From contig JAFUNJ010000015.1 in the NCBI GenBank assembly GCA_017482355.1, positions 1-49,023 on the forward strand: 49,023 bases of DNA, in the 5' to 3' direction. Shown piece by piece: positions 32,920-45,503 of this stretch. The translations under genes were made by a program, and so were the position numbers. The notes under the pieces are model-generated. The model searched no databases. It saw only the letters and a list, made by a program, of their open reading frames with translations, and was not told where the DNA came from. Every line of letters starts with the position of its first letter. Position 1 is the stretch's first letter. The stretch comes from Clostridia bacterium. Lineage in GTDB: Bacteria; Bacillota; Clostridia; Oscillospirales; CAG-272.

Positions 32920-33438
32920 TTTGAATTCCTCATAAAAAACGGTTTCGTCTATTGGACGTGTCATGAAATGCATATTGAGCGGTTTTGCATCATCCGCAGG
33001 ATAGCCCATTACAAGCAGCGAGATCGGTTCAACGTTATCAGGGATATTGAACGTTTCACGCATTGCGTTAGGGTTAAAATGCATTACCCAACAGGTACCA
33101 ATGCCTTCATTTTGTGCCGCGAGCATCATGAAAGCTGTAACGATGACAGCGTCAACCGGAGATGATAATGCACCGTCGTATTTTCTCACCCAGCTTTCTT
33201 CCTTGTTATGACAGACAAGCATTGCAGTCGGAGCATTAAAATGACACTTTGTGCATTCCTTCAGCTTTGTAATCGACTCATCGGTATTAAGCACAAGGAT
33301 TCTTTGCGGCTGATAATTGCAACCTGTCGGTGCTTTGTGACCTGCCTCAAGAATTTTATCAACAACCTCTTGCGGCAGGTGCTTGGGTTTAAAGCTTCTT
33401 ACGGAATACCGTTCGGTGATAAGTTTTTCAAAATCCAT
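32917..33438 (-). CDS. Nitroreductase-family flavoprotein
   Basis: A 173-residue FMN-dependent nitroreductase-type protein. It has the FMN/substrate blocks ERYSVRSFKPK (N-terminal Arg/Ser), GHKAPTGCNYQPQ (about 42), SSPVDAVIVTAFMMLAAQNEGIGTCW (about 100-125) and LLVMGYPADD near the end. Family members reduce nitro or quinone groups or act in cofactor-related dehalogenation; this one cannot be assigned. The start at 33438 has GGAGAGTTAACA upstream; an in-frame extension to 33462 overlaps the upstream gene. It lies 2 nt after the MaoC-type gene, so the two are one operon. Confidence 0.88.
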   Translation of the reverse strand: MDFEKLITERYSVRSFKPKHLPQEVVDKILEAGHKAPTGCNYQPQRILVLNTDESITKLKECTKCHFNAPTAMLVCHNKEESWVRKYDGALSSPVDAVIVTAFMMLAAQNEGIGTCWVMHFNPNAMRETFNIPDNVEPISLLVMGYPADDAKPLNMHFMTRPIDETVFYEEFK

Positions 33439-33440
33439 TG

Positions 33441-33878
33441 TTAACTCTCCATTGGTCTGCATTTTACGATTGCTTCCGTGACATCTGTCAACACAAGCTC
33501 GCCCTTTTGATTATACGCCTCAATGGTAATTTCCGCAAGTCCGTTTTTTACGTTTCGACGAACGAGATTTGTTACTGTTGCTTTTCCCTTAAGTATATCG
33601 TTTGCAAAAACCGGCTTTAGCCATTCGATTTTTGTAGATCTGCCCGCAAGCAGTTCCTTGCCGAAGAAGTCTACCTCCAAGTATTTCGCCCATACCGACA
33701 TAAAGGACATCACGCCGGGAGCTATCAGCTTACCAAAGGGCGTGCTTTTAGCATATTCCTCATCAGTGTGAAGCGGTATGTTATCATAGTCACGGGCAAA
33801 GGACATCATCTTCTCTTTTTCGATTACGGCAGGGGCAATATCTACTTTCATACCAACTTTAAGATCGTCAAAATACAT
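33441..33878 (-). CDS. MaoC-like (R)-hydratase / hot-dog fold protein
   Basis: A 145-residue hot-dog protein. The hydratase 2 motif is visible as FARDYDNIPLHTDEEYAKST, with the active-site Asp and His, then FGKLIAPGVMS, the second conserved turn. The downstream strands (IEWLKPVFANDILKGKATV) are typical of MaoC dehydratases, which hydrate enoyl-CoA or act in polyketide and fatty-acid chemistry. A GAGGTG site precedes the start. Co-transcribed with the nitroreductase and divergent from a LysR regulator, which probably controls both. Substrate unknown. Confidence 0.86.
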   Translation of the reverse strand: MYFDDLKVGMKVDIAPAVIEKEKMMSFARDYDNIPLHTDEEYAKSTPFGKLIAPGVMSFMSVWAKYLEVDFFGKELLAGRSTKIEWLKPVFANDILKGKATVTNLVRRNVKNGLAEITIEAYNQKGELVLTDVTEAIVKCRPMES

Positions 33879-33915
33879 TGTAACACCTCAAATAAAGAAA
33901 AAAGTATAAGATCGG

Positions 33916-33963
33916 TTGCATTTTTTACCTGTATATTATATAATACACTTGTATATTAGTCAA
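33916..33963. promoter_or_regulatory. Overlapping face-to-face promoters and LysR operator candidates
   Basis: Plus strand: TTGCAT (33916-33921), 17-nt spacer, TATAAT (33939-33944) for the LysR gene. Minus strand: TTGACT (33963-33958), 17-nt spacer, TATAAT (33940-33935) for the MaoC-nitroreductase pair. The two -10 boxes overlap by 2 nt, so polymerases compete. The core GTATATTATATAATAC is nearly palindromic and the region contains several T-N11-A-type inverted pairs, as expected for LysR binding. Confidence 0.72.
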
Positions 33964-34015
33964 GTAAATGATTTCAACGTTTTCTATCGAGCGTTTCGAT
34001 ACAGAGAGGTATGTA

Positions 34016-34903
34016 ATGGAGCTTAGAAATCTGATCACATTTATTCACATCGCAGAGCTCGGAAGCTTTACAAGGGCCGCCGAGCAGCTTGGTTATTCAC
34101 AATCCACGGTCTCTTTTCAGATAAAACAATTGGAGGAAGAGCTCGGTTGTCTTCTGTTTGAAAGAATCAATCACACGGTCACACTCACCGAGCGCGGACA
34201 CGAGCTTGTGTCTTATGCGCACGGAATACGTGCGCTGATTGATGAATTCAAAGAAAGCTTAACGAAGGAAGAGCTTTCGGGCTCCATTCATATCGTTACT
34301 CCCGACTCGATATGTGACGAGATGATCACCTCTCACTACATCGACTTTCATAAAAAATATCCGTCGATCTCAATTCGCTTCACCACCGGCGACTCGGCTT
34401 TAATGCTTAACATGCTTGATCATAATGAAGCCGACTTTATCATAACGCTGGACAGCCGCTTATACAATAAAGATTACGTTATTGCTAAAGAACAGCTTCT
34501 TTCGATGCACTTTGTGGCAAGTACAAATTCAAGATTCGCCGATATGAAAAAGCTATCCGTTAAGGATATCGTTAACGAGCCATTTATTCTGACAGAATAC
34601 GGTCAAGGATACAGACGGGTGTTGGACCGCGAGCTTGCAAAAATGTCGCTGGAAATAACCCCTGTTCTCGAGATCGGGCGAACCGATATTATCACCACAA
34701 TGGTTGCCGAAAACAACATGATCTCTTTCTTGCCCGATTTTGTTACTAAAGACTTAGTGGATTCGGGTGTGCTCTGCTATCTTGATGTTCGCGATATACA
34801 CGTTGATATTTGGAAGCAGCTTATTTATCATAAAAATAAGTGGATCTCTAAAAGTATGAAAACGTTTATTGACTACGTAAAAGAACAAGAATTTTCAAAT
34901 TAA
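34016..34903 (+). CDS. LysR-family transcriptional regulator
   Basis: A 295-residue LTTR with the N-terminal winged helix (LITFIHIAELGSFTRAAEQL, SQSTVSFQIKQLEEEL, LLFERINHTVTLTERG) and a two-lobed periplasmic-binding-like effector domain (SGSIHIVTPDS..., EADFIITLDSR, and the C-terminal lobe around IVNEPFILTEYGQGY). The effector is unknown. I start at MELRNL, where AGAGAGG lies upstream; an in-frame extension of 16 codons exists but homologues usually begin here. Its -10 box overlaps that of the divergent operon it probably regulates. Confidence 0.93.
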   Translation: MELRNLITFIHIAELGSFTRAAEQLGYSQSTVSFQIKQLEEELGCLLFERINHTVTLTERGHELVSYAHGIRALIDEFKESLTKEELSGSIHIVTPDSICDEMITSHYIDFHKKYPSISIRFTTGDSALMLNMLDHNEADFIITLDSRLYNKDYVIAKEQLLSMHFVASTNSRFADMKKLSVKDIVNEPFILTEYGQGYRRVLDRELAKMSLEITPVLEIGRTDIITTMVAENNMISFLPDFVTKDLVDSGVLCYLDVRDIHVDIWKQLIYHKNKWISKSMKTFIDYVKEQEFSN

Positions 34904-34907
34904 ACTT

Positions 34908-34948
34908 AAAAGCAGGAATTGGATAAATTTTCCGATTCCTGCTTTTTA
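34908..34948. terminator. Terminator between the LysR gene and the ilv operon end
   Basis: AAAAGCAGGAATTGG and CCGATTCCTGCTTTT pair with one bulge around an approximately 9-nt loop, with T residues after. It serves the LysR gene and the convergent ilv/leu operon. Confidence 0.82.
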
Positions 34949-36112
34949 TTACCTTGAAAGCAATCCGTCGATAAACTGCCGCGCAAGGCGAGCAGATCTG
35001 CCCCCACGCTCTAAAGCAAAACGCTCTGCAAGCAGGTCAAGCTCATCAAGCGACATATCAATACGGTTTTCCTCTGCCAAATGATGGACGATATGAAGGA
35101 AGGTTTCTTTATTCGGCTTTGAGAAGGTAATATGAATACCAAAACGCTCAGACAACGAAACAAGCTCCTGCATGGTATCGTTACGGTGCACCTCATCACC
35201 TTCTCGATCTGAAAAGGTTTCTTTTATAATATGACGGCGGTTGCTTGTTGCATAGATGACTACATTGCTTGACTTTGCGGTAACCGATCCCTCAAGCACT
35301 GCTTTGAGCGCGTTGAAATTATCGTCATCCTTTAAGAATGAAAGATCGTCAATAAATAACACGAATTTCAGGGGATTGCCTGAAAGCTCATCCAAAACCT
35401 TGGGAATACTGCGAAGCTGATCCTTCCGCATTTCAATAATACGAAGTCCATCGTTCCACAAGGCGTTGGCTACTGCCTTTACGGTAGAGGATTTTCCTGT
35501 ACCGGCATCACCTGTAAGCAAAATGTTCGCTGCCGGCTTGCCTGCAAGTAATGTCTTTGTGTTATCTATCACAATCTGACGCTCACGCTCGTAGTCAATA
35601 AGATCACAAAGCTCTGTCTTGTCGGGATGGAGAACGGGAGTGATAGAGCCATTCTCGTTCACGTAAAACATCCTATGCTTTGCATAAATACCATAGCCGT
35701 ATTTACCGATATTCTCCGCTCTGTGAAGATAGATTTCTTTCAGTCTGAGCTTGGTTGTTGTAAACTCGGGCAAAAACTCTTTGTAATCAAGAGATGCCGT
35801 CAGGGTATCCTTATTCAGCTCTGCAACCTCCTGCAAGATGTCTAATTCCGACACAAGAGCGTAGTATAAATAATTGGGAACATCTTTTCCTGAGCCCACC
35901 ATTTTCACATAGACATTTTCACTGTTCCAACAAAGCTCTTTTACATATTCGCCTAAGTTTCCGCCATTAGCATTGTAGAGAGCCGACACAAACTCGGCAT
36001 AAGCTGAGCTTGTAGGGTTCTCCATATATACACTCAAAGAGGAAATCACCGGATCTTTTAGCAATTCTCTGAAGATACATAACGTATTCAGTTTACCTTT
36101 TAATACTTTCAT
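34949..36112 (-). CDS. DUF815-type AAA+ ATPase at the end of the ilv-leu operon
   Basis: A 387-residue P-loop ATPase. The N-terminal about 170 residues are helical without a recognised motif. The ATPase core has Walker A LTGDAGTGKSS (about 199-209), Walker B FVLFIDDLSFLKDDD (about 250) and a sensor-type YATSNRRHI (about 290), then DEVHRNDTMQELVSLSERFG. This matches DUF815 proteins such as the YgcB-free stand-alone type found in many Clostridia, whose function is unknown. It starts 1 nt after the ilvD stop with only a weak ribosome site, so translation is probably coupled, and it is the last gene of the T-box operon. Its link to branched-chain amino acids is not obvious. Confidence 0.85.
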   Translation of the reverse strand: MKVLKGKLNTLCIFRELLKDPVISSLSVYMENPTSSAYAEFVSALYNANGGNLGEYVKELCWNSENVYVKMVGSGKDVPNYLYYALVSELDILQEVAELNKDTLTASLDYKEFLPEFTTTKLRLKEIYLHRAENIGKYGYGIYAKHRMFYVNENGSITPVLHPDKTELCDLIDYERERQIVIDNTKTLLAGKPAANILLTGDAGTGKSSTVKAVANALWNDGLRIIEMRKDQLRSIPKVLDELSGNPLKFVLFIDDLSFLKDDDNFNALKAVLEGSVTAKSSNVVIYATSNRRHIIKETFSDREGDEVHRNDTMQELVSLSERFGIHITFSKPNKETFLHIVHHLAEENRIDMSLDELDLLAERFALERGGRSARLARQFIDGLLSR

Positions 36113-36113
36113 G

Positions 36114-37769
36114 TTAGTTTAAAATCGCCCCTGTTGCACCGCCGGAAACAAGAGCCGCATAACGTTTCAGATAACCGGAAAGTTCTTTTTTCTTTGGGAT
36201 AAAGCTCTTCATGCGCTCGGCAAGAACGCCTGCATCCACTTTCAGTTCAATCGTGTTTTCGGGAATGTTGATGCTGATGATGTCGCCATCCTTTACGACG
36301 CCGATCATACCGCCTGATGCGGCTTCGGGTGTTACGTGACCGATGCAAGCGCCGCGGGTAGCACCGCTGAAGCGTCCATCGGTGATAAGCGCTACGCTAT
36401 TACCGAGTCCCATTCCCATGATCGCAGAGGTGGGGTTCAGCATTTCTCTCATACCGGGACCGCCTTTGGGTCCTTCATAACGGATAACGACCACGTCACC
36501 TGCCACAATCTTGCCGCCGTTGATGGCGGCTTGCGCTTCTTCTTCGGAATCGAAAACCTTTGCGGAACCTTCGTGTATCAGCATCTCGGGCAGAACCGCA
36601 GAGCGCTTGACCACGCTACCTTCTGGGGCAAGGTTGCCCTTGAGCACCGCAATGCCGCCTGTTTCACTGTAGGGATTATCAATTGGGCGAATAATATCGG
36701 GATCGAGATTAACACACCCCTCAATATTCTCCCCGATCGTCTTGCCCGTAACGGTCATACAATTGGTATTTAAAAGATTTTTCTTCGTGAGTTCATTCAT
36801 AACAGCATAGACACCGCCTGCCTCGTTCAGATCCTCCATATAGGTGCGACCAGCAGGCGCTAAATGGCAGAGGTTCGGCGTAACTGCGCTGATCTCGTTT
36901 GCAATATCCAAATTCAGCTCCACACCGCACTCGTGGGCGATAGCGGGAAGATGAAGCATACTGTTAGTTGAGCAACCGAGCGCCATATCAACGGTCAAGG
37001 CGTTCATAAGTGCCTCTTTCGTCATAATATCGCGAGGACAGATATTCTTGCGGACAAGCTCCATTACCGCCATACCCGCGTGCTTCGCAAGCTCGATACG
37101 GGCAGAGTAAACGGCAGGAATCGTTCCGTTGCCTTTTAACCCCATACCCAATGCTTCGGTCAGACAGTTCATTGAATTAGCGGTGTACATACCACTGCAA
37201 GAACCGCAGGTCGGGCAGGTTTTGCATTCATATTCATAGAGCTTTTTGTCGTCTATTTTACCCGCATTATAAGCACCGACCGCCTCGAACATAGAAGAAA
37301 GACTTGTTTTCTTCCCCTCCACTCTGCCTGCAAGCATCGGTCCGCCGCTGACAAACACGGTAGGAATATTCACTCTTGCCGCCGCCATCAAAAGCCCCGG
37401 CACGTTCTTATCGCAGTTGGGTACCATAACAAGACCGTCAAAGCCGTGGGCAAGCGCCATTGCTTCGGTGGAGTCTGCGATCAGATCGCGGGTGACAAGG
37501 GAATATTTCATTCCAGTGTGTCCCATAGCGATTCCGTCGCAAACGGCAATGGCCGGAAAAACGATTGGCGTACCGCCTGCCATGGCAACGCCGAGCTTTA
37601 CGGCGTCCACTATCTTATCGAGATTCATGTGTCCCGGTACGATCTCGTTATAAGAGCTGACGATACCGATCAAGGGACGTTTTTGTTCTTCCTCTGTCAG
37701 TCCCAAGGCGTGAAACAAGCTGCGGTGAGGAGCGTTTTGTACTCCGTCCACTACATTTTCCTTGCGCAT
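36114..37769 (-). CDS. ilvD: Dihydroxy-acid dehydratase
   Basis: A 551-residue Fe-S enzyme that makes the 2-keto acid precursors of isoleucine and valine. Cluster ligands are visible as PNCDKNVPG (Cys) and the [19 protein letters not shown] block, and [10 protein letters not shown] and GRFSGATRG give the mechanistic Mg-binding and serine region. Length fits IlvD. The start at 37769 has GGAGGTGCT upstream; an extension to 37841 overlaps ilvC and is rejected. It lies 13 nt after ilvC in the operon. Confidence 0.95.
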   Translation of the reverse strand: MRKENVVDGVQNAPHRSLFHALGLTEEEQKRPLIGIVSSYNEIVPGHMNLDKIVDAVKLGVAMAGGTPIVFPAIAVCDGIAMGHTGMKYSLVTRDLIADSTEAMALAHGFDGLVMVPNCDKNVPGLLMAAARVNIPTVFVSGGPMLAGRVEGKKTSLSSMFEAVGAYNAGKIDDKKLYEYECKTCPTCGSCSGMYTANSMNCLTEALGMGLKGNGTIPAVYSARIELAKHAGMAVMELVRKNICPRDIMTKEALMNALTVDMALGCSTNSMLHLPAIAHECGVELNLDIANEISAVTPNLCHLAPAGRTYMEDLNEAGGVYAVMNELTKKNLLNTNCMTVTGKTIGENIEGCVNLDPDIIRPIDNPYSETGGIAVLKGNLAPEGSVVKRSAVLPEMLIHEGSAKVFDSEEEAQAAINGGKIVAGDVVVIRYEGPKGGPGMREMLNPTSAIMGMGLGNSVALITDGRFSGATRGACIGHVTPEAASGGMIGVVKDGDIISINIPENTIELKVDAGVLAERMKSFIPKKKELSGYLKRYAALVSGGATGAILN

Positions 37770-37782
37770 AACAGCACCTCCA

Positions 37783-39324
<1,542 letters not shown>

Positions 39325-39328
<4 letters not shown>

Positions 39329-41001
39329 AACTCAGCCTCCAGTTTCGTGATAATATCATCCATACTGCCGCCCGGCGGAAGCATAGGAAGAACGAATTCG
39401 TCTTTATCGATCTTGCAGTCAATGATGTAAGGTCCTTCGGTCTTAAATGCACGAGCAAGAGCATCATCCAATTCTTCGGGCGTTGTAACTGCTTCGCCAT
39501 CAGCACCAAAGGATTTGGCAAAAGCGGCGAAATCGGTCTTTGTCTCGAGCACCGAGTTTGAATAGTGCTTGTCATAGAACAGCGTCTGCCATTGACGAAC
39601 CATACCGAGCACACCGTTGTTCATAATGATGACCACGACGGGAATATTGTATCTGACCGCCGTTGCAAGCTCGTTGAGATTCATACCGAAGCTGCCGTCA
39701 CCTGTGATGAGGACGCTGCGTTCACCCGTGCCGTATGCTGCACCGATCGCCGCGCCGAAGCCGTAGCCCATCGTTCCTAGACCGCCGCTTGATGCAAAGC
39801 GTCTTGGATGTCTGAAGTTAATGCTTTGTGCCGACCACATCTGATGCTGGCCGACATCGGTACATACTGCCGTGTTTTCTCCGAGATGCTTGTTTAAGGT
39901 CAAAATCGCTCTGCGAGGTGTTAAGCCCTCGCGGTTGTCAAGATAGTTTTCTTCTTCATTTCTAAAGGCGTTAACCTTTGCCGTCCAATCGGGTTTTGTT
40001 CCCTCATTCAAAAGCGGAATAAGCTTTTGTAGAGTGAGCTTTACGTCACCGCGCAGACCGCAGACAGAGTTGACTGTTTTATTCAGCTCCGAGCCGTCCA
40101 CGTCAACATGGACGATTTTTGTACCTACGGCGAATTTGGTTCGGTTTCCCGTTACACGGTCGTTAAATCGAACGCCGAGGGACAGGATCACGTCTGCATT
40201 GTGCATCGACATTGAAGAAGCATAGTGACCGTGCATACCCTGCATTCCGAGAAATCTCGGATGGTCTGTAGGAATAGCTGAAAGACCCATCAAGGAACAT
40301 CCGATCGGCGCATCAATTTTTTCTGCAAGCGCGAGGACTTCATCCCAAGCATTGGACGTAATCACACCGCCACCGAAGTAAATGAATGGGCGTTTTGCCG
40401 AATTGATTATTTCTGCCGCCTCTTGAATGCGAACGTCCTTTGCGGCGAAGGGCTCGTCCTTTTCTGCGGGAGCCCCCGCTTCATATTCGCACTTTGCAAT
40501 CTGAACGTCCTTCGGTACGTCGATCAGTACCGGTCCCGGTCTGCCCGATTTTGCGAGCTTGAACGCTTCACGGATCGTATCCGCCAAATCGGCAACGTCG
40601 CTAACGAAGTAATTGTGTTTGGTGATGGGAAGTGTCACTCCCGTGATGTCGATCTCTTGGAAGCTATCGGTGCCGATCTGTGTCGTCGGCACGTTACCGC
40701 ATATAGCGACCATAGGAATGGAGTCCAAATAGGCGGTAGCAATACCGGTTACAAGATTGGTTGCTCCCGGACCGGAGGTGGAAATAACAACACCTACCTT
40801 GCCTGTAGTCCGAGCATAGCCATCGGCGGCGTGCGTCGCACCCTGCTCGTGTGCTGTCAACACGTGATTAATTTCATTTTGGTATTTATAAAGACTGTCG
40901 TATACGTTGAGTATCTGTCCTCCGGGATAACCGAAAACGGTATCCGCCCCTTGCTCGATCAAGGTTTCTACTAAGATATCTGAGCCCGAAAGAAGCATCA
41001 T
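39325..41001 (-). CDS. ilvB: Acetolactate synthase large (catalytic) subunit
   Basis: A 558-residue thiamine diphosphate enzyme that condenses pyruvate with pyruvate or 2-ketobutyrate. It has HEQGATHAADGYAR with the cofactor-activating Glu near residue 50, STSGPGATNLVTGIA, the ThDP motif GDGSFGMNLNELATA...NN (about 440-470), and the C-terminal VLPMLPPGGSMDDII block. Two adjacent ATGs (41001 and 40998) follow AAAGGAG; the second is better spaced. It begins 1 nt after leuB. Confidence 0.95.
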
Positions 41002-41002
41002 A

Positions 41003-42070
41003 TCACTCCTTTGTTAAGTATTTGACGATTAGGTCGCCACATCCTTTGCAGCCGACGAGCGTCATTCCGTCGCTCATAATATCGGCTGTGCGGTAGCCCT
41101 CGTCAAGGTATTTTGAAACGGCATTTTCGATAGCGTCCGCTTCCTTATTCATGTCAAAGCTATATCGCAGCATCATCGCCGCAGAAAGAATTGTGCCGAT
41201 GGGGTTGGCAACGTCCTTCCCTGCAATATCGGGAGCAGAGCCGTGAATGGGCTCGTAAAGACCGCAAGTCGTAGAGCCAAGACTTGAAGAAGGGATCATA
41301 CCGATTGAGCCGGTGATCATAGATGCTTCATCCGACAAGATATCACCAAACATATTCTCGGTCACGATAACATCAAATTGTGCGGGATTCTTTACGATCT
41401 GCATAGCACAGTTGTCAACGAGCATATCCGAAAGCTCAACGTCGGGGTATTCTGCCGCCAAGCGGTGCATTACCTTTTTCCAAAGACGGCTGCTGTCAAG
41501 CACATTGCTCTTTTCTACCGAGCAAAGCTTTTTGTTTCGCTTTTTTGCCGTTTCGAAGCCGATCCTGCCGATGCGCTCAATTTCCGCTTCGCTGTATCTG
41601 AGAACATCGGTGGCGGTGTCGCCTTCTGTCTTGTGTTCGCCGAAGTAAATGCCGCCTATCAATTCACGAACGATAATAAAGTCAACGCCTTTATCAACGA
41701 TCTCTTTTTTTAGCGGAGAAGCATCCGATAGCTGCTTCCAGATCTTCGCAGGGCGGTTATTTGAATAAACTCCCATTCCTGCGCGGAGCCGAAGCAGTCC
41801 CTTTTCGGGACGCATATTACCGGGAACGTCGTTCCACTTATTTCCTCCAACTGCACCAAGCAAAACGCTATCCGATTCTACGCATTTTTTCAGCTCGCTT
41901 TCAGGCAGAGGATCGCCGTATTTATCAATGGCACATCCGCCCATATCAACGTCGGTATAGTTGAAGGTGCGACCGTAAAGCTCGGCAACCTTGTTCAGCA
42001 CTTTGAGTGCTTCGTTTACGATTTCGGGACCGATGCCGTCACCGCGGATAACCGCTATATTTTTAACCAT
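41003..42070 (-). CDS. leuB: 3-isopropylmalate dehydrogenase
   Basis: A 355-residue NAD-dependent enzyme that oxidises 3-isopropylmalate to the leucine precursor keto acid. Blocks are [10 protein letters not shown] (7-16), [10 protein letters not shown], the substrate-binding [32 protein letters not shown] and the NAD site [24 protein letters not shown]. Length and order match LeuB. It overlaps the upstream leuD by 8 nt and starts directly after leuD's end. Second dehydrogenase step of leucine synthesis. Confidence 0.96.
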   Translation of the reverse strand: MVKNIAVIRGDGIGPEIVNEALKVLNKVAELYGRTFNYTDVDMGGCAIDKYGDPLPESELKKCVESDSVLLGAVGGNKWNDVPGNMRPEKGLLRLRAGMGVYSNNRPAKIWKQLSDASPLKKEIVDKGVDFIIVRELIGGIYFGEHKTEGDTATDVLRYSEAEIERIGRIGFETAKKRNKKLCSVEKSNVLDSSRLWKKVMHRLAAEYPDVELSDMLVDNCAMQIVKNPAQFDVIVTENMFGDILSDEASMITGSIGMIPSSSLGSTTCGLYEPIHGSAPDIAGKDVANPIGTILSAAMMLRYSFDMNKEADAIENAVSKYLDEGYRTADIMSDGMTLVGCKGCGDLIVKYLTKE

Positions 42071-42560
42071 TGTTTTCGCCTTCTTTCAAGGACTTGAGAA
42101 GTCCGCCGCACTTGATAATGTTCTGTATAAACGGCGGAAATGGCTGTGCCTTATATGTCTTACCGGTGGTAAGATTGGTGATCACACCCGTGTCGAAATC
42201 GACCTTTACTTCATCGTTGGCGTTGATCTCTTCCGCCGCCTCTTCACATTCCAAAATAGGAAGTCCGATATTAATTGCGTTACGGTAGAAAATTCTTGCA
42301 AAGCTCTTTGCGATTACGCAACCCGTTCCGCAGGTTTTAATAACAAGCGGGGCGTGTTCACGGGAAGAGCCGCAACCAAAATTCCAGCCGGCTACCATCA
42401 CGTCGCCTTGCTTTACGTTTTTAACAAATTCGGTGTCGATATCCTCCATACAGTGAAGAGCAAGCTCTTTTGCATCGGGGGTATTGAGATAACGCGCGGG
42501 AATGATAACGTCGGTGTCGACGTTATCGGGATATTTGAAAGCTTTTCCTTGTGTGTTCAT
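42063..42560 (-). CDS. leuD: 3-isopropylmalate dehydratase small subunit
   Basis: A 165-residue swivel-domain subunit (LeuD/LeuD1 type of archaea and Clostridia). Features are [42 protein letters not shown] with the substrate-binding loop, and [18 protein letters not shown]. The start ATG at 42560 overlaps the leuC stop (TGATG) and has GGAGG 7 nt upstream; a GTG at 42563 is less likely. Forms isopropylmalate isomerase with leuC. Short (about 165 aa) versus about 200 in E. coli, as usual in clostridia. Confidence 0.95.
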   Translation of the reverse strand: MNTQGKAFKYPDNVDTDVIIPARYLNTPDAKELALHCMEDIDTEFVKNVKQGDVMVAGWNFGCGSSREHAPLVIKTCGTGCVIAKSFARIFYRNAINIGLPILECEEAAEEINANDEVKVDFDTGVITNLTTGKTYKAQPFPPFIQNIIKCGGLLKSLKEGENNG

Positions 42561-43822
42561 CACTTTTCCTCCTTGTACTCTGTGATATAGCCCGTCAGCG
42601 CACTCGCGGCGGCGGTGTGAGGGGAAGCAAGATATACTTCGCTATCCACGTGTCCCATACGACCGACAAAGTTGCGGTTAGTAGTAGCAATGCATTTTTC
42701 GCCTGCGGCAAGGATGCCCATATAGCCGCCAAGGCAAGGACCGCAAGTCGGCGTTGAAACGATAGCACCTGCGTCAATAAATGCGGTGTACCAGCCGCGC
42801 TCAACACATTCGCGGAGGATCTGCATTGTACCCGGAATAATAATAACTCGGATACCGTCAGCCACCTTTTTGCCTTTCAAAATATTGTAAGCGGCTTCCA
42901 TATCCTCCATTCTGCCGTTAGTACAGGAGCCGATCACGACCTGGTCTATCTTAATATCGTGAAGCTCACTTGCAGGATGGGTGTTTTCGGGAAGATGCGG
43001 ACAAGCAACGGTGGGAACGATTGTAGCAAGGTCAATATTGATGACCTTTTCATACTCGGCATCGGCATCCGCCTCATAAACCACGGGCGGTCTTTCGCTT
43101 CTGCCGTTCAAATACGCCATTGTTACGTCATCTACAGGGAAAATACCGTTTTTGGCGCCTGCTTCGATTGCCATATTGCAAATGCAAAGGCGGTCATCCA
43201 TCGAAAGACCGTGTGTGCCGTCGCCTGTAAATTCCATACTCTTATATAAAGCACCGTCAACGCCGATCATACCGATAATGGTGAGAATTACGTCCTTACC
43301 GCTACAGTTTGGTGGTAATTTGCCGGTTAAATTAAACTTGATTGCGGAAGGAACCTTGAACCACGCAGTACCCGTTGCCATTCCTGCCGCCATATCGGTC
43401 GAGCCGACACCGGTGGAGAATGCACCGAGCGCGCCGTAGGTGCAGGTGTGGCTGTCGGCGCCGATAATGCAGTCGCCTGCGGTGACCACACCTTGTTCGG
43501 GAAGGAGCGCGTGCTCAATGCCCATCTTGCCAACGTCGTAAAAGTGGCTGACGCAGTGAGAGCAGGCAAATTCACGGCAAGTCTTACTCTGTTCCGCCGC
43601 TTTAATATCCTTGTTCGGCACAAAGTGGTCAAGCACGATGGCCACTCTATCCTTATCAAATACGGAATCAAATCCCGCTTTCTTAAATTCATTCACCGCA
43701 ACGGGTGTAGTAATATCATTACCGAGCACTATATCGAGCTTTGCGCTGATAAGCTGTCCGGCTTCCACCTTGTCAAGCCCTGCATGAGCGGCAAGGATCT
43801 TTTGAGTCATCGTCATTCCCAT
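42560..43822 (-). CDS. leuC: 3-isopropylmalate dehydratase large subunit
   Basis: A 420-residue aconitase-family subunit with a [4Fe-4S] cluster. Ligand cysteines are in [31 protein letters not shown] and [11 protein letters not shown], in the order found in LeuC1-type proteins of archaea and clostridia. Length of about 420 fits that subtype rather than the approximately 465 of E. coli LeuC. The start has AAAGGAG 9 nt upstream. It overlaps leuD by 1 nt (TGATG). Confidence 0.95.
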   Translation of the reverse strand: MGMTMTQKILAAHAGLDKVEAGQLISAKLDIVLGNDITTPVAVNEFKKAGFDSVFDKDRVAIVLDHFVPNKDIKAAEQSKTCREFACSHCVSHFYDVGKMGIEHALLPEQGVVTAGDCIIGADSHTCTYGALGAFSTGVGSTDMAAGMATGTAWFKVPSAIKFNLTGKLPPNCSGKDVILTIIGMIGVDGALYKSMEFTGDGTHGLSMDDRLCICNMAIEAGAKNGIFPVDDVTMAYLNGRSERPPVVYEADADAEYEKVINIDLATIVPTVACPHLPENTHPASELHDIKIDQVVIGSCTNGRMEDMEAAYNILKGKKVADGIRVIIIPGTMQILRECVERGWYTAFIDAGAIVSTPTCGPCLGGYMGILAAGEKCIATTNRNFVGRMGHVDSEVYLASPHTAAASALTGYITEYKEEK

Positions 43823-43823
43823 T

Positions 43824-45497
43824 TCAGTTTTCTCCTTTAGTCATATTACAGAAAGCACTGAGCAGTGCTTTCGTGCTCGCGGTAATAACGTCCGTGTCCG
43901 TTCCGGCGCCCCAATACATTTTGCCGTTCTCGCGCTCAAGACCTATGTACGAAGCGGCAACGCTATGAGAGCCGTCGCCCTGCATACTGTGCTGAGTGAA
44001 GACCTGTAAGGTGTATTCCTCGCCTGTAAATTCGCAAAGCGCATTGTTTACCGCACTGAGCGTTCCGTTGCCTTCGGCTTCAAGCTCGGTCTCTGCGCCG
44101 TCTTTCAAGAAGGTAATATTGATCTTAACGGTATCGTTTTCACGTTCAAAATCAAAATCGGTCACTTCAATACCGCTGTTGAGATTTAAGTAATTAGCGG
44201 TGAAGATATCGAGCACTTCATCAGGCTTGAGCTCTTTGTGCTCGTGATCGGATATGTCCTTGCACATATAGCTGAAATGTTCACGCATTTTTGCAGGGAG
44301 ATTATATTCGAAGGTCTGCTCTAAAAGATATCCGATACCGCCCTTACCCGATTGAGAGTTTACACGGATCACGTCGGCATCGTAGGTTCTGCCGATATCC
44401 TTGGGGTCGATCGGAATATACGGAACGCTCCATTCGTGAAGCTTGTTCTTCTGCCTGTATTTCATACCCTTAGCAATCGCGTCCTGATGAGAGCCCGAGA
44501 AGGCGGCGAAGACAAGCGCGCCTGCATAAGGAGCTCTTTCATAGACACGCATACGGGTGCATCTCTCGTAAACTTCAACAAGCTCGTTCATACCCGAAAG
44601 ATCGAGCTTGGGATCCACGCCGTGAGAGTACATATTCATTGCCAAAGTGATGATATCTACATTACCCGTTCTCTCACCGTTTCCGAACAGCGTTCCTTCC
44701 ACGCGGTCAGCACCTGCAAGGAGCGCGAGCTCGGTATCGGCAACGCCTGTACCTCTGTCATTATGAGGATGAAGCGAAAGGGTTACAAATTCGCGGTATT
44801 TGAGATTTTCGCTCATATACTCAACCTGAGAAGCGTAAACGTGCGGCAAGCTCATCTCAACCGTCACGGGAAGATTGATGATGACGTTGTTATTTGCGCT
44901 TGGCTCAAGTACGTCAAGCACCGCATTACAGACATCAAGGGCATATTCGGGCTCGGTTCCCGTAAAGGATTCGGGAGAGTATTCAAAGCGGAAGTTTCCT
45001 TCATATTCGCTCGCGAGCTTTTTAACAAGCTTTGCGCCGTCAACCGCAATTTGCTTGATTTCTTCCTTTGATTTCTTAAATACCTGCTCGCGCTGAGCCA
45101 CGCTTACGGAATTATAAAAGTGAATTATCGCACTCGGTGCGCCCTTGCAAGCGTCAAAGGTTTTGCGGATAATATGCTCACGGCATTGGGTAAGCACCTG
45201 CACCGTTACGTCTTGGGGAATCATATCGTTATCAATGAGGGTGCGCAAAAACTCATATTCTGTTTCGCTCGCGGCAGGAAAACCTACTTCAATTTCCTTA
45301 AAGCCCACCTTTAAAAGAGTTTGATAATATTCTAATTTTTCTTCCAAGCTCATCGGGATCACAAGACTTTGATTGCCGTCTCGCATATCCACCGAGCACC
45401 ACACGGGTGGCTTTTCAATATGGTCTTTTTCTACCCATTTGTTATATTTTTTATCGACGGGGAAATATCCCACTCGGTATTTACTTGAGTCCATCAT
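43824..45497 (-). CDS. leuA: 2-isopropylmalate synthase
   Basis: A 557-residue enzyme that condenses 2-ketoisovalerate with acetyl-CoA. The TIM-barrel holds the metal and catalytic residues in [11 protein letters not shown] (about 35-45), [31 protein letters not shown] with the metal His pair, and [12 protein letters not shown]. The C-terminal domain (after about residue 420) is the leucine-binding regulatory part. The long form with the [17 protein letters not shown] start is the LeuA type 2 (about 560 aa). It lies 6 nt after ridA. Confidence 0.95.
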   Translation of the reverse strand: MMDSSKYRVGYFPVDKKYNKWVEKDHIEKPPVWCSVDMRDGNQSLVIPMSLEEKLEYYQTLLKVGFKEIEVGFPAASETEYEFLRTLIDNDMIPQDVTVQVLTQCREHIIRKTFDACKGAPSAIIHFYNSVSVAQREQVFKKSKEEIKQIAVDGAKLVKKLASEYEGNFRFEYSPESFTGTEPEYALDVCNAVLDVLEPSANNNVIINLPVTVEMSLPHVYASQVEYMSENLKYREFVTLSLHPHNDRGTGVADTELALLAGADRVEGTLFGNGERTGNVDIITLAMNMYSHGVDPKLDLSGMNELVEVYERCTRMRVYERAPYAGALVFAAFSGSHQDAIAKGMKYRQKNKLHEWSVPYIPIDPKDIGRTYDADVIRVNSQSGKGGIGYLLEQTFEYNLPAKMREHFSYMCKDISDHEHKELKPDEVLDIFTANYLNLNSGIEVTDFDFERENDTVKINITFLKDGAETELEAEGNGTLSAVNNALCEFTGEEYTLQVFTQHSMQGDGSHSVAASYIGLERENGKMYWGAGTDTDVITASTKALLSAFCNMTKGEN

Positions 45498-45503
45498 CTC
45501 TGT

